In this document: positions 1-6,814 of the stretch, piece after piece
Numbering within the stretch: position 1 is the first letter of the stretch
How the letters are laid out: each line of letters opens with the position of its first letter
Source: an uncultured delta proteobacterium
Lineage (GTDB): Bacteria > Desulfobacterota > Desulfovibrionia > Desulfovibrionales > Desulfovibrionaceae
Direction: 5' to 3'
Assembly (NCBI GenBank): GCA_903835685.1
Contig: CAILNX010000011.1
Span: 1 to 43,190 of the forward strand
Length of the DNA: 43,190 nt
The notes under the pieces: model-generated
Seen by the model: the letters and a program-made list of their open reading frames with translations, nothing else
Databases searched by the model: none
Told to the model about the DNA's origin: nothing
Translations under genes and position numbers: made by a program

Positions 1-57
1 ACAGACTCCTCAAACCAAGAGTAAACGAAGCGAGCTTCGAGGAATCAACCCGCAGTG
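1..57. repeat. 57-bp direct repeat, left copy
   Basis: These 57 bases recur exactly as the last 57 bases of the window (43134-43190). The copy contains a short inverted repeat, CGAAGC-GA-GCTTCG (26-39). It codes for nothing recognisable and sits next to another GC-rich hairpin (68-92). It may be a dispersed intergenic repeat in which the contig was broken, or an assembly overlap of a sequence closed into a circle. Confidence 0.9.
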
Positions 58-67
58 ATTGACAAAG

Positions 68-92
68 GCCCCGCTTGCCGATCAGGCGGGGC
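68..92. repeat. GC-rich hairpin next to the terminal repeat
   Basis: GCCCCGC (68-74) pairs with GCGGGGC (86-92) around an 11-base loop. It lies between the 57-bp repeat and the rpsA terminator. A comparable CCGCAGC/GCTGCGG hairpin precedes the right copy of the repeat, so both hairpins may belong to one composite repeat unit. There is no T run, so a terminator role is not indicated. Confidence 0.5.
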
Positions 93-155
93 GTGAGCTT
101 GCGGATTTCACCCTAGGCCCATTGGGCCGCAAAGAGAAGAAAAATGTCGCGCCCC

Positions 156-194
156 AAAAAAAAGCGCCGCCCGGAGAGTCCCTCCGGACGGCGC
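156..194 (-). terminator. rho-independent terminator of the S1-like gene
   Basis: Read on the minus strand, GCGCCG-(mismatch)-CTCCGG pairs with the complementary arm 164-176 around a five-base loop and is followed by an unbroken run of eight T (plus-strand A at 156-163). It lies 22 bases past the stop codon of the S1-like gene, which fits intrinsic termination. Confidence 0.85.
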
Positions 195-215
195 AGATGT
201 CTGGATGAGGCCGGG

Positions 216-1712
216 TTATTTCTTGCCGGTCTTGGCCGCCAGGGCCATGGCCAGCTTCTCGGCCAGGGAACCGGCGGGCGCGGCCTTGGGGGCAGCGGGC
301 GCATAGCCCCGCCACTCGTCGTTGTCGGCCATGTCCGTGGGCACCAGGCTGATGCGGCGGTCCTTGGGATTCACGTTCTCCACCAGCACGCTGACCTGGT
401 CCCCGGGCTTCAAGGAGTCGAATTCCGCGGGCTTGGCCGACTTGGCCATGGAGGACTTCGGCAAAAGCCCGGTGATGCCCGGCTCCAGGGACACGAACAG
501 CCCGAAGTTCTCGCGCTTCTCCAGGGTGCCGGTCACGGCCTGGCCGGGCTTGTACTTCTCGGCCGCCTCGGCCCAGGGATCGCCCATGGATTCGCGCAGG
601 GAAAGCGAAATGCGGCGCTTGACCGGGTCCACTTCCTTGATGGTCACGGACACGGTCTCGCCAGCGCTCACGGCGTCCGAGGGCTTCTGGATGCGCTTGG
701 TGTAGCTCATCTCGCTCACGTGGATGAGGCCTTCCACGCCCGGGGCGATCTCCACAAAGGCCCCGAAGTCGGCCAGACGGGTGATGGTCCCGTCGATCTT
801 CTGACCGGCCGAGAAACGCTCGGCCACGGTCTCCCAGGGATCGGCCTGGGCCTTCTTGGCCGACAGGGAAATCTTCGTGCGGCCGGGCTTGTCTCCCGGG
901 GCCACGGACAAGATCTTCACCCGGATGGTGTCGCCCACGGACACGGCCTCGGAAGGATCAGCCACCCGGGACCAGGACAGCTCGGACACGTGCACCATGC
1001 CCTCCACCCCGGGAACCAGTTCCACGAACGCGCCAAAGGGCATGATCCGCACCACCCGGCCGTCCACTTCCGAGCCCGGGACCACGGTCTGAAGGAATTC
1101 GGCCCGGCTCTTCTCGTTCTCGCGTTCGAGCAGGGCGCGGCGGGAGACCACGATATTGCGGCCGTTCTCCTCGAAGCGGGAGACGATGAACTCATACGTC
1201 TGGCCGATGTGCACGGCCGGGTCGTCCCCGGGCCGGGAATCGATCTGGCTCATGGGGCAGAAGGCCCTGGCCCGCATGACCTCCACGGAGAATCCGCCCT
1301 TGACCGCCTCGCGCACCTTGCCCTGGACCGGGATCTTGGCGTCGCAGGCCTCGCGGAGCATCTCCAGGCCGCCCTGGCCGGACAGGGCCTTGGACAGGCG
1401 CACTTCGTCCCGGGTGATGGACACCACGTAAAGCTCCAGGGTGTCGCCCTCCTTGTAGGGGAACTCGCCCTCGGGGCTGGTCAGCTCGTTCTTGTCCACC
1501 ACCCCATCGACCTTGGCTCCGGTGTCCACGAACACGTCCGCGGGACCCACGGAAATGATGGCCCCCTTGATCTTGTCGCCCACGCGCAGGCGCTCGTCGC
1601 GGCCGTCCTGGGAGGCCTCGAACATGGCCGCGAAGCTCTCCTCGGCGGAGGGGACGGCGGTGGGGGTTTCAGGCGCAGGGCCTTGTTGGGGGTCGAGGGT
1701 CTCGTCAGTCAT
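216..1712 (-). CDS. rpsA: 30S ribosomal protein S1-like protein
   Basis: Protein of 498 residues built from tandem S1 RNA-binding (OB-fold) repeats starting near residues 41, 125, 205, 295 and 380. The repeats carry the family signature G-x-V-x-x-(I/L)-x-x-F-G-A-F-V-E followed by G-(V/M)-x-G-(L/M)-(I/V)-H-V-S-E, seen best in the third and fourth repeats. S1 proteins bind mRNA on the 30S subunit and help initiate translation. A six-repeat S1 is usually near 550-580 residues, so this shorter protein with an acidic, Pro-rich N-terminus may be either S1 itself or an S1 paralogue; many relatives carry both. The ATG at 1712 is preceded by AAAGGAG at good spacing. The gene ends 22 bases before a strong terminator and appears monocistronic. 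Confidence 0.85.
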   Translation of the reverse strand: MTDETLDPQQGPAPETPTAVPSAEESFAAMFEASQDGRDERLRVGDKIKGAIISVGPADVFVDTGAKVDGVVDKNELTSPEGEFPYKEGDTLELYVVSITRDEVRLSKALSGQGGLEMLREACDAKIPVQGKVREAVKGGFSVEVMRARAFCPMSQIDSRPGDDPAVHIGQTYEFIVSRFEENGRNIVVSRRALLERENEKSRAEFLQTVVPGSEVDGRVVRIMPFGAFVELVPGVEGMVHVSELSWSRVADPSEAVSVGDTIRVKILSVAPGDKPGRTKISLSAKKAQADPWETVAERFSAGQKIDGTITRLADFGAFVEIAPGVEGLIHVSEMSYTKRIQKPSDAVSAGETVSVTIKEVDPVKRRISLSLRESMGDPWAEAAEKYKPGQAVTGTLEKRENFGLFVSLEPGITGLLPKSSMAKSAKPAEFDSLKPGDQVSVLVENVNPKDRRISLVPTDMADNDEWRGYAPAAPKAAPAGSLAEKLAMALAAKTGKK

Positions 1713-1851
1713 GTCACAGGTCTCCTTTTGGTGGAAAAACGGCCAACTGTAAGCTGGTCCGAAAATTTTGCGGGCGAGGTATCGCGGATGGGGAGGGGTG
1801 TCGGGTCATGGCGTAAGGGGGGCGTCGGGGCGGGTCCTGGGGCGCGTCGGG

Positions 1852-1989
1852 TCAACGGCGGAAAAAAATCCGCTCGTAAGCCCCGCTTAAGCGCCTGGCC
1901 TGGTTCGGGGCCAGCCCGAAATCGCACAGACGGCAATACAGGTGCAACGGGTTGAAGTAGTGGATCAAGAGATGGCGCATCTGCCGCAT
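1852..1989 (-). CDS. 45-residue basic small protein
   Basis: A short frame beginning MRQMRHLLIHYFNP and ending ARRLSGAYERIFFRR. It has two Cys in a CRLC arrangement (residues 19 and 22), many Arg and aromatic residues, and no signal peptide or membrane segment. The ATG at 1989 has GGGAG seven bases upstream. Third codon positions are mostly G/C, as in the neighbouring genes, although the start is richer in AT. It lies 139 bases upstream of the S1-like gene on the same strand, with no terminator between. I have the impression that similar tiny proteins exist in related genomes but cannot verify it. Function unknown. The main alternative is a chance frame in a 517-base gap. Confidence 0.5.
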   Translation of the reverse strand: MRQMRHLLIHYFNPLHLYCRLCDFGLAPNQARRLSGAYERIFFRR

Positions 1990-2115
1990 CGCATCGCTCC
2001 CGAGGTCCTGGCCTTTCCGGCGAAACCTGGGCCGCCTCTACCCCATCTCGGAGCGAAAGTCAGCAAAAAAGGAGAGGCTGTTTCGGGCAGCCCGACTCGC
2101 ATGCGGTTTCATCAT

Positions 2116-2136
2116 CCAATTGGCGCGCCCAATTGG
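2116..2136. repeat. palindromic pair CCAATTGG / CCAATTGG
   Basis: Two copies of the 8-bp palindrome CCAATTGG (2116-2123 and 2129-2136), five bases apart, in the 240-base gap between the two small minus-strand genes. The pair can form an extended hairpin after the 78-residue gene. There is no T run. It could be a protein-binding site or a weak transcription end. I see no gene in 1990-2229. Confidence 0.4.
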
Positions 2137-2229
2137 CCCCCGCAATCGGCCCACCCCAGGAAACCCGCGCGCGCCAAGCCCCCCGCGCAGCCCGGACACG
2201 GCGGCCGCGCGGGAGAATCATCAGGCGGG

Positions 2230-2466
2230 CTAGCCCTTCTCGACCTTCAAGTCCCAGTCCCCGGCCGTGCACAGGTAGGTGTGCCCACCCTGGGAGAAGG
2301 AATAGGTGTTGCCCGGAAACAAGGAGATCCGGGGGCTGAAATCCTCGCCGACCATGATGTCCCTGGCCCCGGACGCCTCTTCGAAACGAACCGTGGTCCC
2401 GTCGTCCAGGATCAGCGACTCGTTCTCCTTGAGCACCACAGGCATTTGCGATTCCTTGTACTCCAT
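2230..2466 (-). CDS. 78-residue hypothetical protein
   Basis: Starts MEYKESQMPVVLKENES and ends GDWDLKVEKG. The composition is acidic and probably beta-rich, with repeated turn motifs (DDGT, PGNT, QGGHT) and a single Cys at residue 66. There is no signal peptide or membrane segment. The ATG at 2466 is preceded by AAAGGAG at nine bases, a clear ribosome binding site, and an in-frame extension further upstream is not coding-like. It is transcribed divergently from the DMT permease. I do not recognise the family. The size and pattern are compatible with a small cupin-like or beta-sandwich protein, but that is only an impression. Confidence 0.7.
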   Translation of the reverse strand: MEYKESQMPVVLKENESLILDDGTTVRFEEASGARDIMVGEDFSPRISLFPGNTYSFSQGGHTYLCTAGDWDLKVEKG

Positions 2467-2852
2467 GTCCGGCTCCTTTGCTTGGACCGTTCGCGGCAAC
2501 AGGCTTGTCAACGCGCAAAATTCCTGGCGATCCCCGGCAAGTGGCGGGAATCCCACACGAAGAGAGCACATTGGGGAAATTGTGTCAAGACGGTTCGCAA
2601 AGAAAACGCCCTTTTCCAGGCCGGATATCCCAGGCGGGCCAAAGATATTCTCGACCCACTCCCCCCGGGCCGTGTTTTTGAAAATGGGTTCCAGAATCCG
2701 CAAGCGAACTCCGGGGGGACCAGATTTGGGGGGGTGTTTGAACCTTCGGTCGGGCAACCTGGACGGCTTGCGGCCCATCGTGCGATACATCATTCTTTGG
2801 GGGGCGACACGACGCCTCGACCTCCTGCCGAGCATGAAAGGGATTGTTGACC
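2467..2852. other. 386-base divergent intergenic region
   Basis: Separates the divergent 78-residue gene and the DMT permease gene and must hold both promoters, but I see no convincing -35/-10 pair. It contains G-tracts (CCGGGGGG near 2711, GGGGGGG near 2729, GGGGGG near 2800) and no hairpin with a T run. Frames running through it on both strands lack ribosome binding sites and coding-like third positions, so I call no gene here. Confidence 0.4.
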
Positions 2853-3905
2853 ATGAAATGGAAACTCGGACTGGGTCAGCCTGGCGTACTGGCGGCCCTG
2901 GGAGCAGCGCTTCTGTTCGGCGGCGGCACACCTCTGGCCAAGTGGCTGCTGTCGAACCTCAGCCCGTGGTTGCTGGCCGGCTTGCTCTACCTCGGGTCCG
3001 GAATGGGCCTTTCCCTGTACCGACTGGTGCGCAACAAGCCCAGGGTGAGGCTGCCCTCTGGCGAGTGGCCGTGGCTGGCCGGGGCGATCCTGGCTGGTGG
3101 CGTGATCGGGCCGGTCCTGCTCATGTTCGGGCTTACCGGCATGCCAGCCTCGGGCGCCTCGCTGTTGCTCAACGCTGAAGGAGTGTTCACCGCGCTTCTG
3201 GCCTGGTTCGCCTTCCGGGAAAACTTCGATGCACGTATCGCGCTGGGGATGGCCGTTATCGTGGCTGGAGCGGTTGTCCTCAGTTGGCCGGGAGAAGCCC
3301 AGTTCTCCAGCGCGGGGCCAGCCTTGGCCGTCCTGGGGGCTTGCCTGGCCTGGGGCATCGACAACAACCTGACCCGCAAGGTGTCTCTGACCGACGCGAC
3401 CTGGATCGCGGAGATCAAAGGCCTGGCGGCAGGCGGCGTCAACCTGACCCTGGCCTTCCTGCTGGGCGCGAGATGGCCGTCCCTGGACATCCTCATCGGC
3501 GCCATGCTGGTCGGTTGGCTGGCCTATGGCGTCAGCCTGGCGCTGTTCGTCGTGGGGCTCCGTCATCTCGGCACGGCCAGAACGAGCGCCTACTTTTCGG
3601 TTGCCCCGTTCTTTGGCGCGGTGCTGGCCATTCCGCTCCTGGGCGAACCGGTGAGCGCACGGCTGCTGACCGTCGGCGCGTTCATGGCCTTGGGAGTCTG
3701 GCTGCACCTGACCGAGCAACACCGTCACCAACACACCCACGAGGTGCTGGAACATGAACACGAGCATGTCCATGATGCACACCACCAGCATGAACACGAC
3801 GGACTGGTGTCACCCGACTCGAAACATAGCCATTGGCATCGACATGGGACCCTGCCCCACGAGCACATCCATTTTCCCGACGCGCATCACCACCACGAAC
3901 ATTGA
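2853..3905 (+). CDS. DMT (EamA) permease with His-rich C-terminal tail
   Basis: A 350-residue inner-membrane protein with about ten hydrophobic segments in two EamA-type halves. Motifs include LLFGGGTPLAKWLL near the N-terminus and G-x-x-P-x-F-G-A-V-L-A-I-P-L-L-G-E in the second half, typical of the drug/metabolite transporter superfamily. After the last segment (about residue 287) comes a hydrophilic tail of about 63 residues with 24 His, in runs such as HEHEHVHDAHHQHEH and DAHHHHEH. Such tails bind Ni, Co or Zn in metal transporters and chaperones, so a metal-linked role is likely, but the substrate is not shown by sequence. The ATG at 2853 follows AAAGGGA at about ten bases; a TTG three codons upstream is a weaker alternative. 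It converges with the next gene, 20 bases apart. Confidence 0.85.
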   Translation: MKWKLGLGQPGVLAALGAALLFGGGTPLAKWLLSNLSPWLLAGLLYLGSGMGLSLYRLVRNKPRVRLPSGEWPWLAGAILAGGVIGPVLLMFGLTGMPASGASLLLNAEGVFTALLAWFAFRENFDARIALGMAVIVAGAVVLSWPGEAQFSSAGPALAVLGACLAWGIDNNLTRKVSLTDATWIAEIKGLAAGGVNLTLAFLLGARWPSLDILIGAMLVGWLAYGVSLALFVVGLRHLGTARTSAYFSVAPFFGAVLAIPLLGEPVSARLLTVGAFMALGVWLHLTEQHRHQHTHEVLEHEHEHVHDAHHQHEHDGLVSPDSKHSHWHRHGTLPHEHIHFPDAHHHHEH

Positions 3906-3925
3906 GTTGGGCGAGGGGATTCGCT

Positions 3926-4897
3926 CTAGAGTCCCATGATCGGCTCGGCCGCGAAATGGACCATGGCCTCGCCTGGGATCAGGGGCAGGCCGGTCTCCAG
4001 GGAGGGCAGGGGGCCGGGCAGGGCCATGGCCTGGCTCGCGAACACCATGGGGACCAGGCGATCCAGAAGCCGGGCGGCCTCGGCCACGGCCGTATCCATG
4101 AGCTCGGCCAGGGTGGCCCGCTGCTCCTCGCCCGTGACCGGCTGGCGGAAGACCTGGACCCCGCGCACCCGCTCCAGGCGCTCCAGATACTGGGGGCAGT
4201 AGAACAGGGCGGCCACCTCCCGGACCTTGGTCGGCAGGACCGGGAACAGGGCCTGGGTGGTCCAGGCCACCAGCTCGTTGCGGGCCAGGGACTGGATGGT
4301 GACGAAAGTGTCCAAGGCCTTGTCCCAGGCCCGGGCCGTGTCCTCCAGGGTGGCCTGGGCGGTGCGGGCCAAAAACGGCAGGGCGCACAGAGCCTCGAAA
4401 GGCGCGCCGGTTCCGGCCGCGATGTCCTTGAGCGACCAGGATTGCACGCCCTTGAGGTTTCCTCCGGTCAAATGCATGTCCCACAGGGACTCCAGGGCGC
4501 GGTGGTTCTGCCTGGCCCGGCTGGCCACGGCCGCATCGGGCGAGAACAGGTGCCCGGTCTGATAGAAGACCAGGGGGTGCAGGACCGCGTCGGCGCAGGC
4601 GTGGGACACCAGCCCGGCCAGCAGGGCCTGGGCCTTGTAGCTCCCCGAGCGCCAGGCGTGCTCGGCCTGGGCCAGGATCAAGGCCCCGGGGTCCTGGCCC
4701 CGGGACCCGTGCAGGGCGTAGGGCAGTTCGCGCAGGCCGGGGGCCGGGTCTCCGGTGAGATAGAAGAACACGTCGTGGGCCACGGCCCCCAGCAGCAGGC
4801 AGTCGGGTTCGGCCGCCAGGGCCGGGCCAAAGGGCGTGTCCCGGGCCGTCTCGGCCAGCCGCCGGGCCAGCAGCCAGTGGGTGATCTCCTTGGGCAT
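3926..4897 (-). CDS. zinc-dependent phospholipase C-like protein
   Basis: A 323-residue soluble protein with no signal peptide. The N-terminal two-thirds resembles the zinc-dependent phospholipase C fold family (PF00882). His and Asp are spaced as expected for a tri-metal site: EITHWLLA (residues 4-11), GAVAHDVFFYL and GLVSHACADAVLHPLV. Family members hydrolyse phospholipids or have unknown roles; without a signal peptide this one is probably cytoplasmic, so the substrate is open. The C-terminal third (LERVRGVQVFRQPVTGEE onward) is helical and unassigned. The start at 4897 follows AAAAGGGGATACGG. It lies 14 bases downstream of the rhodanese-YceI gene on the same strand and is probably co-transcribed with it. 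Confidence 0.75.
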   Translation of the reverse strand: MPKEITHWLLARRLAETARDTPFGPALAAEPDCLLLGAVAHDVFFYLTGDPAPGLRELPYALHGSRGQDPGALILAQAEHAWRSGSYKAQALLAGLVSHACADAVLHPLVFYQTGHLFSPDAAVASRARQNHRALESLWDMHLTGGNLKGVQSWSLKDIAAGTGAPFEALCALPFLARTAQATLEDTARAWDKALDTFVTIQSLARNELVAWTTQALFPVLPTKVREVAALFYCPQYLERLERVRGVQVFRQPVTGEEQRATLAELMDTAVAEAARLLDRLVPMVFASQAMALPGPLPSLETGLPLIPGEAMVHFAAEPIMGL

Positions 4898-4911
4898 GTC
4901 CGTATCCCCTT

Positions 4912-5832
4912 TTATTGCAGCACCAGGCGCAGGTCCACGGACACATGGTCGAAGACCAGATGCATGCCCAGGTGGTGGAAGAACCGGGCCGAGCCGTAGA
5001 TGACCCCCCAGTCCGTGCGGTCGAAATCGAAATTGGCTTGCAGCCCCGCGAACCCGCCCTCCAGCAGATGGAAATGGGCCGGGAAGGACAGGTCCTTGAC
5101 CACCCCGCGCAAGGCCAGTTCGCCCTGGACCAGGTGCCCGGGCTCCGAGGCCGAGGCCCCGGCCAGGGCCTGCACCGAGGTGAAGGAGAAGGTGGCCGTG
5201 GGAAAGAGCGAGGTGAAGAAAAAATCGTCGGAAGCCAGGTGGGCCTCCAAGACTTCCCTGAGCGGGTCGCCCTCCAGGTTGCGGTTCCGGATGGCCCGCA
5301 TGTCCAGGACCATGGAGCCGGAATACGGCCCGGAAAAATCCATGGACCCGCTGGCCAGGGAAATCTCGCCGAAATGGCTGGTGTTGTGGTTGCGGCCGCA
5401 CCACACGACGCGGCTGCGTTCGGGAACCAGGGCGTACTCCCGGGGCTCGGGCGCGAACACCGGATGCGGCGGTTCGCAGACCTCAGGGCGCTCCCCGGCC
5501 AGCTTGCGGCCCGAGGCCGTGTAGCCAATGAGCCCGCCGGTGAACACGGCCACGTTGGTGTACCCGGCCCGGGCCAGCTTGTCCGCGGCCACCCGGGCGT
5601 CAAAGGAGCTCCCCCCGGCCCCGTAGACCACCAGGGGCCGGGCCTTGTCCTCGGCCAGCCCGGACACGGCCTCCAGGAACACCACCTGATGCACGCAGGC
5701 GCTGGCCGCGCCCGGGATATGGCGGCTGGCGTAGTGCTCGGGGGTCAGGACATCGATCAGGGTCCCGTTTCCGGCGTCCAGAAAGGTCTCCAGCTCATCG
5801 ATGCCGATTTCACGGATGGGGATGCGGGTCAT
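4912..5832 (-). CDS. rhodanese-like / YceI-like fusion protein
   Basis: A 306-residue protein. Residues 1 to about 110 form a rhodanese domain (LIDVLTPEHYASRHIPGA, then VVYGAGGSSFDA, then the GYTNVAVFTGGLIGY C-terminal segment). Residues from about 130 to 306 resemble the YceI lipocalin-like barrel (RSRVVWCGRNHNTSHFGEISLASG, then GSMDFSGPYSG, and a FDFDRTDWGVIYGS ending). YceI proteins bind isoprenoid-type lipids and are usually periplasmic; here there is no signal peptide. In the rhodanese active loop the usual Cys is replaced by Gly71 (YGAGGSS instead of YCxxGxR), so sulfurtransferase activity through a persulfide Cys is not expected. The start at 5832 follows GGAGGC. It heads a probable two-gene unit with the phospholipase-like gene. 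Confidence 0.82.
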   Translation of the reverse strand: MTRIPIREIGIDELETFLDAGNGTLIDVLTPEHYASRHIPGAASACVHQVVFLEAVSGLAEDKARPLVVYGAGGSSFDARVAADKLARAGYTNVAVFTGGLIGYTASGRKLAGERPEVCEPPHPVFAPEPREYALVPERSRVVWCGRNHNTSHFGEISLASGSMDFSGPYSGSMVLDMRAIRNRNLEGDPLREVLEAHLASDDFFFTSLFPTATFSFTSVQALAGASASEPGHLVQGELALRGVVKDLSFPAHFHLLEGGFAGLQANFDFDRTDWGVIYGSARFFHHLGMHLVFDHVSVDLRLVLQ

Positions 5833-5959
5833 GGGGCCTCCGGGCCGATTCAGCGGCCGATTCAGGAGAGGAACAGCAGCGGTCAGGTTCCGGCCACGAG
5901 CCTAAACCAAATGCCGGGCCAGGGAAAGTGGTAGCGACAAAAACCTTGCTCCGGGCCGA

Positions 5960-6679
5960 TCAGAAATAGCCCAGGTCGCGCAACAGCCCGAGCTGGGCCT
6001 CCTTGTCCGGGTCCCGGCCCGCGCGCTCGTCCTCCCCGGCCCCGGTCCCTCCCGTGGGCAATACCGTGCAGGGCATGCAACCCAGGGAGCGGTAGCCCTG
6101 TCCGTACAGGGAACAATAGGGCAGCCCGGCCTCGGCGATATGGGACCAGACGTCCATCTCGGTCCAGTCCAGGATGGGGTTGACCTCCAGGCAGGCCTGC
6201 CCGTTGTCCCAGACCCGGTCCTCCAGGCGCTTGCGCCCGGCCCGGCTTGGGTGCTCGTCCCGGCGCACCCCGGTGATCAGGGCGCGAACAGAGTGGCGAG
6301 CCAGGGCGGCGGAGAGCGGCGCTATTTTCAGGTCCCGGCAGCAGGCGGCCTTGTCCCGGGCCACGGGATAGGCGGCCAGGTCCAGACCCGGCCGGGCAAT
6401 GATCAGGTCCAGGTCCCAGTCCCGGGCCAGGGTGTCCCGGAAGGCCACGACTTCGGGAAACTTGAGCCCGGTGTCCAGGTTGAGCACCCGCGCCCGCCCG
6501 GATTGGCTCTCTGCCAATCCCTCTTTCAGGACTGTCCGCCACAGGTCCAGGGCCACGGTGGAGTCCTTGCCCCCGGTCCAGGCCACCACGATTTCGGCAG
6601 GGGCGAAGCGGTCCCGCACCGAGCGCAGCAGGTCCAGGGAGGCGGCCCGCTTGGCCGCCAGGTCCAGCCCGGGGGTCAT
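5960..6679 (-). CDS. CysH-family PP-loop Fe-S protein
   Basis: A 239-residue protein of the PAPS/APS reductase family (COG0175). The PP-loop is WTGGKDST (residues 34-41) and other family motifs are GVRRDEHPSRAGRK (137-150) and NPILDWTEMDVW (167-178). Four Cys match the 4Fe-4S set of APS reductases: Cys113-Cys114 in ACCRDLKIAPL and Cys201/Cys204 in LGCMPCT. The C-terminal E-C-G-(I/L)-H motif that carries the catalytic Cys is absent: the protein ends DKEAQLGLLRDLGYF. It may therefore activate or bind an adenylated substrate without reducing APS. Sulfate reducers normally make sulfide by the dissimilatory route, so a different role is plausible. Monocistronic or loosely linked to the MFS gene upstream (135-base gap). 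Confidence 0.8.
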   Translation of the reverse strand: MTPGLDLAAKRAASLDLLRSVRDRFAPAEIVVAWTGGKDSTVALDLWRTVLKEGLAESQSGRARVLNLDTGLKFPEVVAFRDTLARDWDLDLIIARPGLDLAAYPVARDKAACCRDLKIAPLSAALARHSVRALITGVRRDEHPSRAGRKRLEDRVWDNGQACLEVNPILDWTEMDVWSHIAEAGLPYCSLYGQGYRSLGCMPCTVLPTGGTGAGEDERAGRDPDKEAQLGLLRDLGYF

Positions 6680-6814
6680 ACCCGACCACCAACAGCATGA
6701 AATAATGAGATATATGTAATTTTATTTTTCATTCTTGGGCGTCCTGTTGTGACCTGAAACGGCCATCACCCCTGATAACCACATGTTTTTATAAATTTTT
6801 CTTCTTCTTATTCT

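Noticed and set aside
1942-2850. 302-codon plus-strand frame across the small minus-strand genes
   Set aside because: It lies antisense to the 45- and 78-residue genes, lacks a ribosome binding site and shows no recognisable domain; long empty frames are expected on the opposite strand in GC-rich DNA.
6747-6770. TTGTGA...TCACC as an Hcp/CRP-type operator upstream of the CysH-like gene
   Set aside because: The half-sites are 13 bases apart instead of six, and the second half is incomplete.
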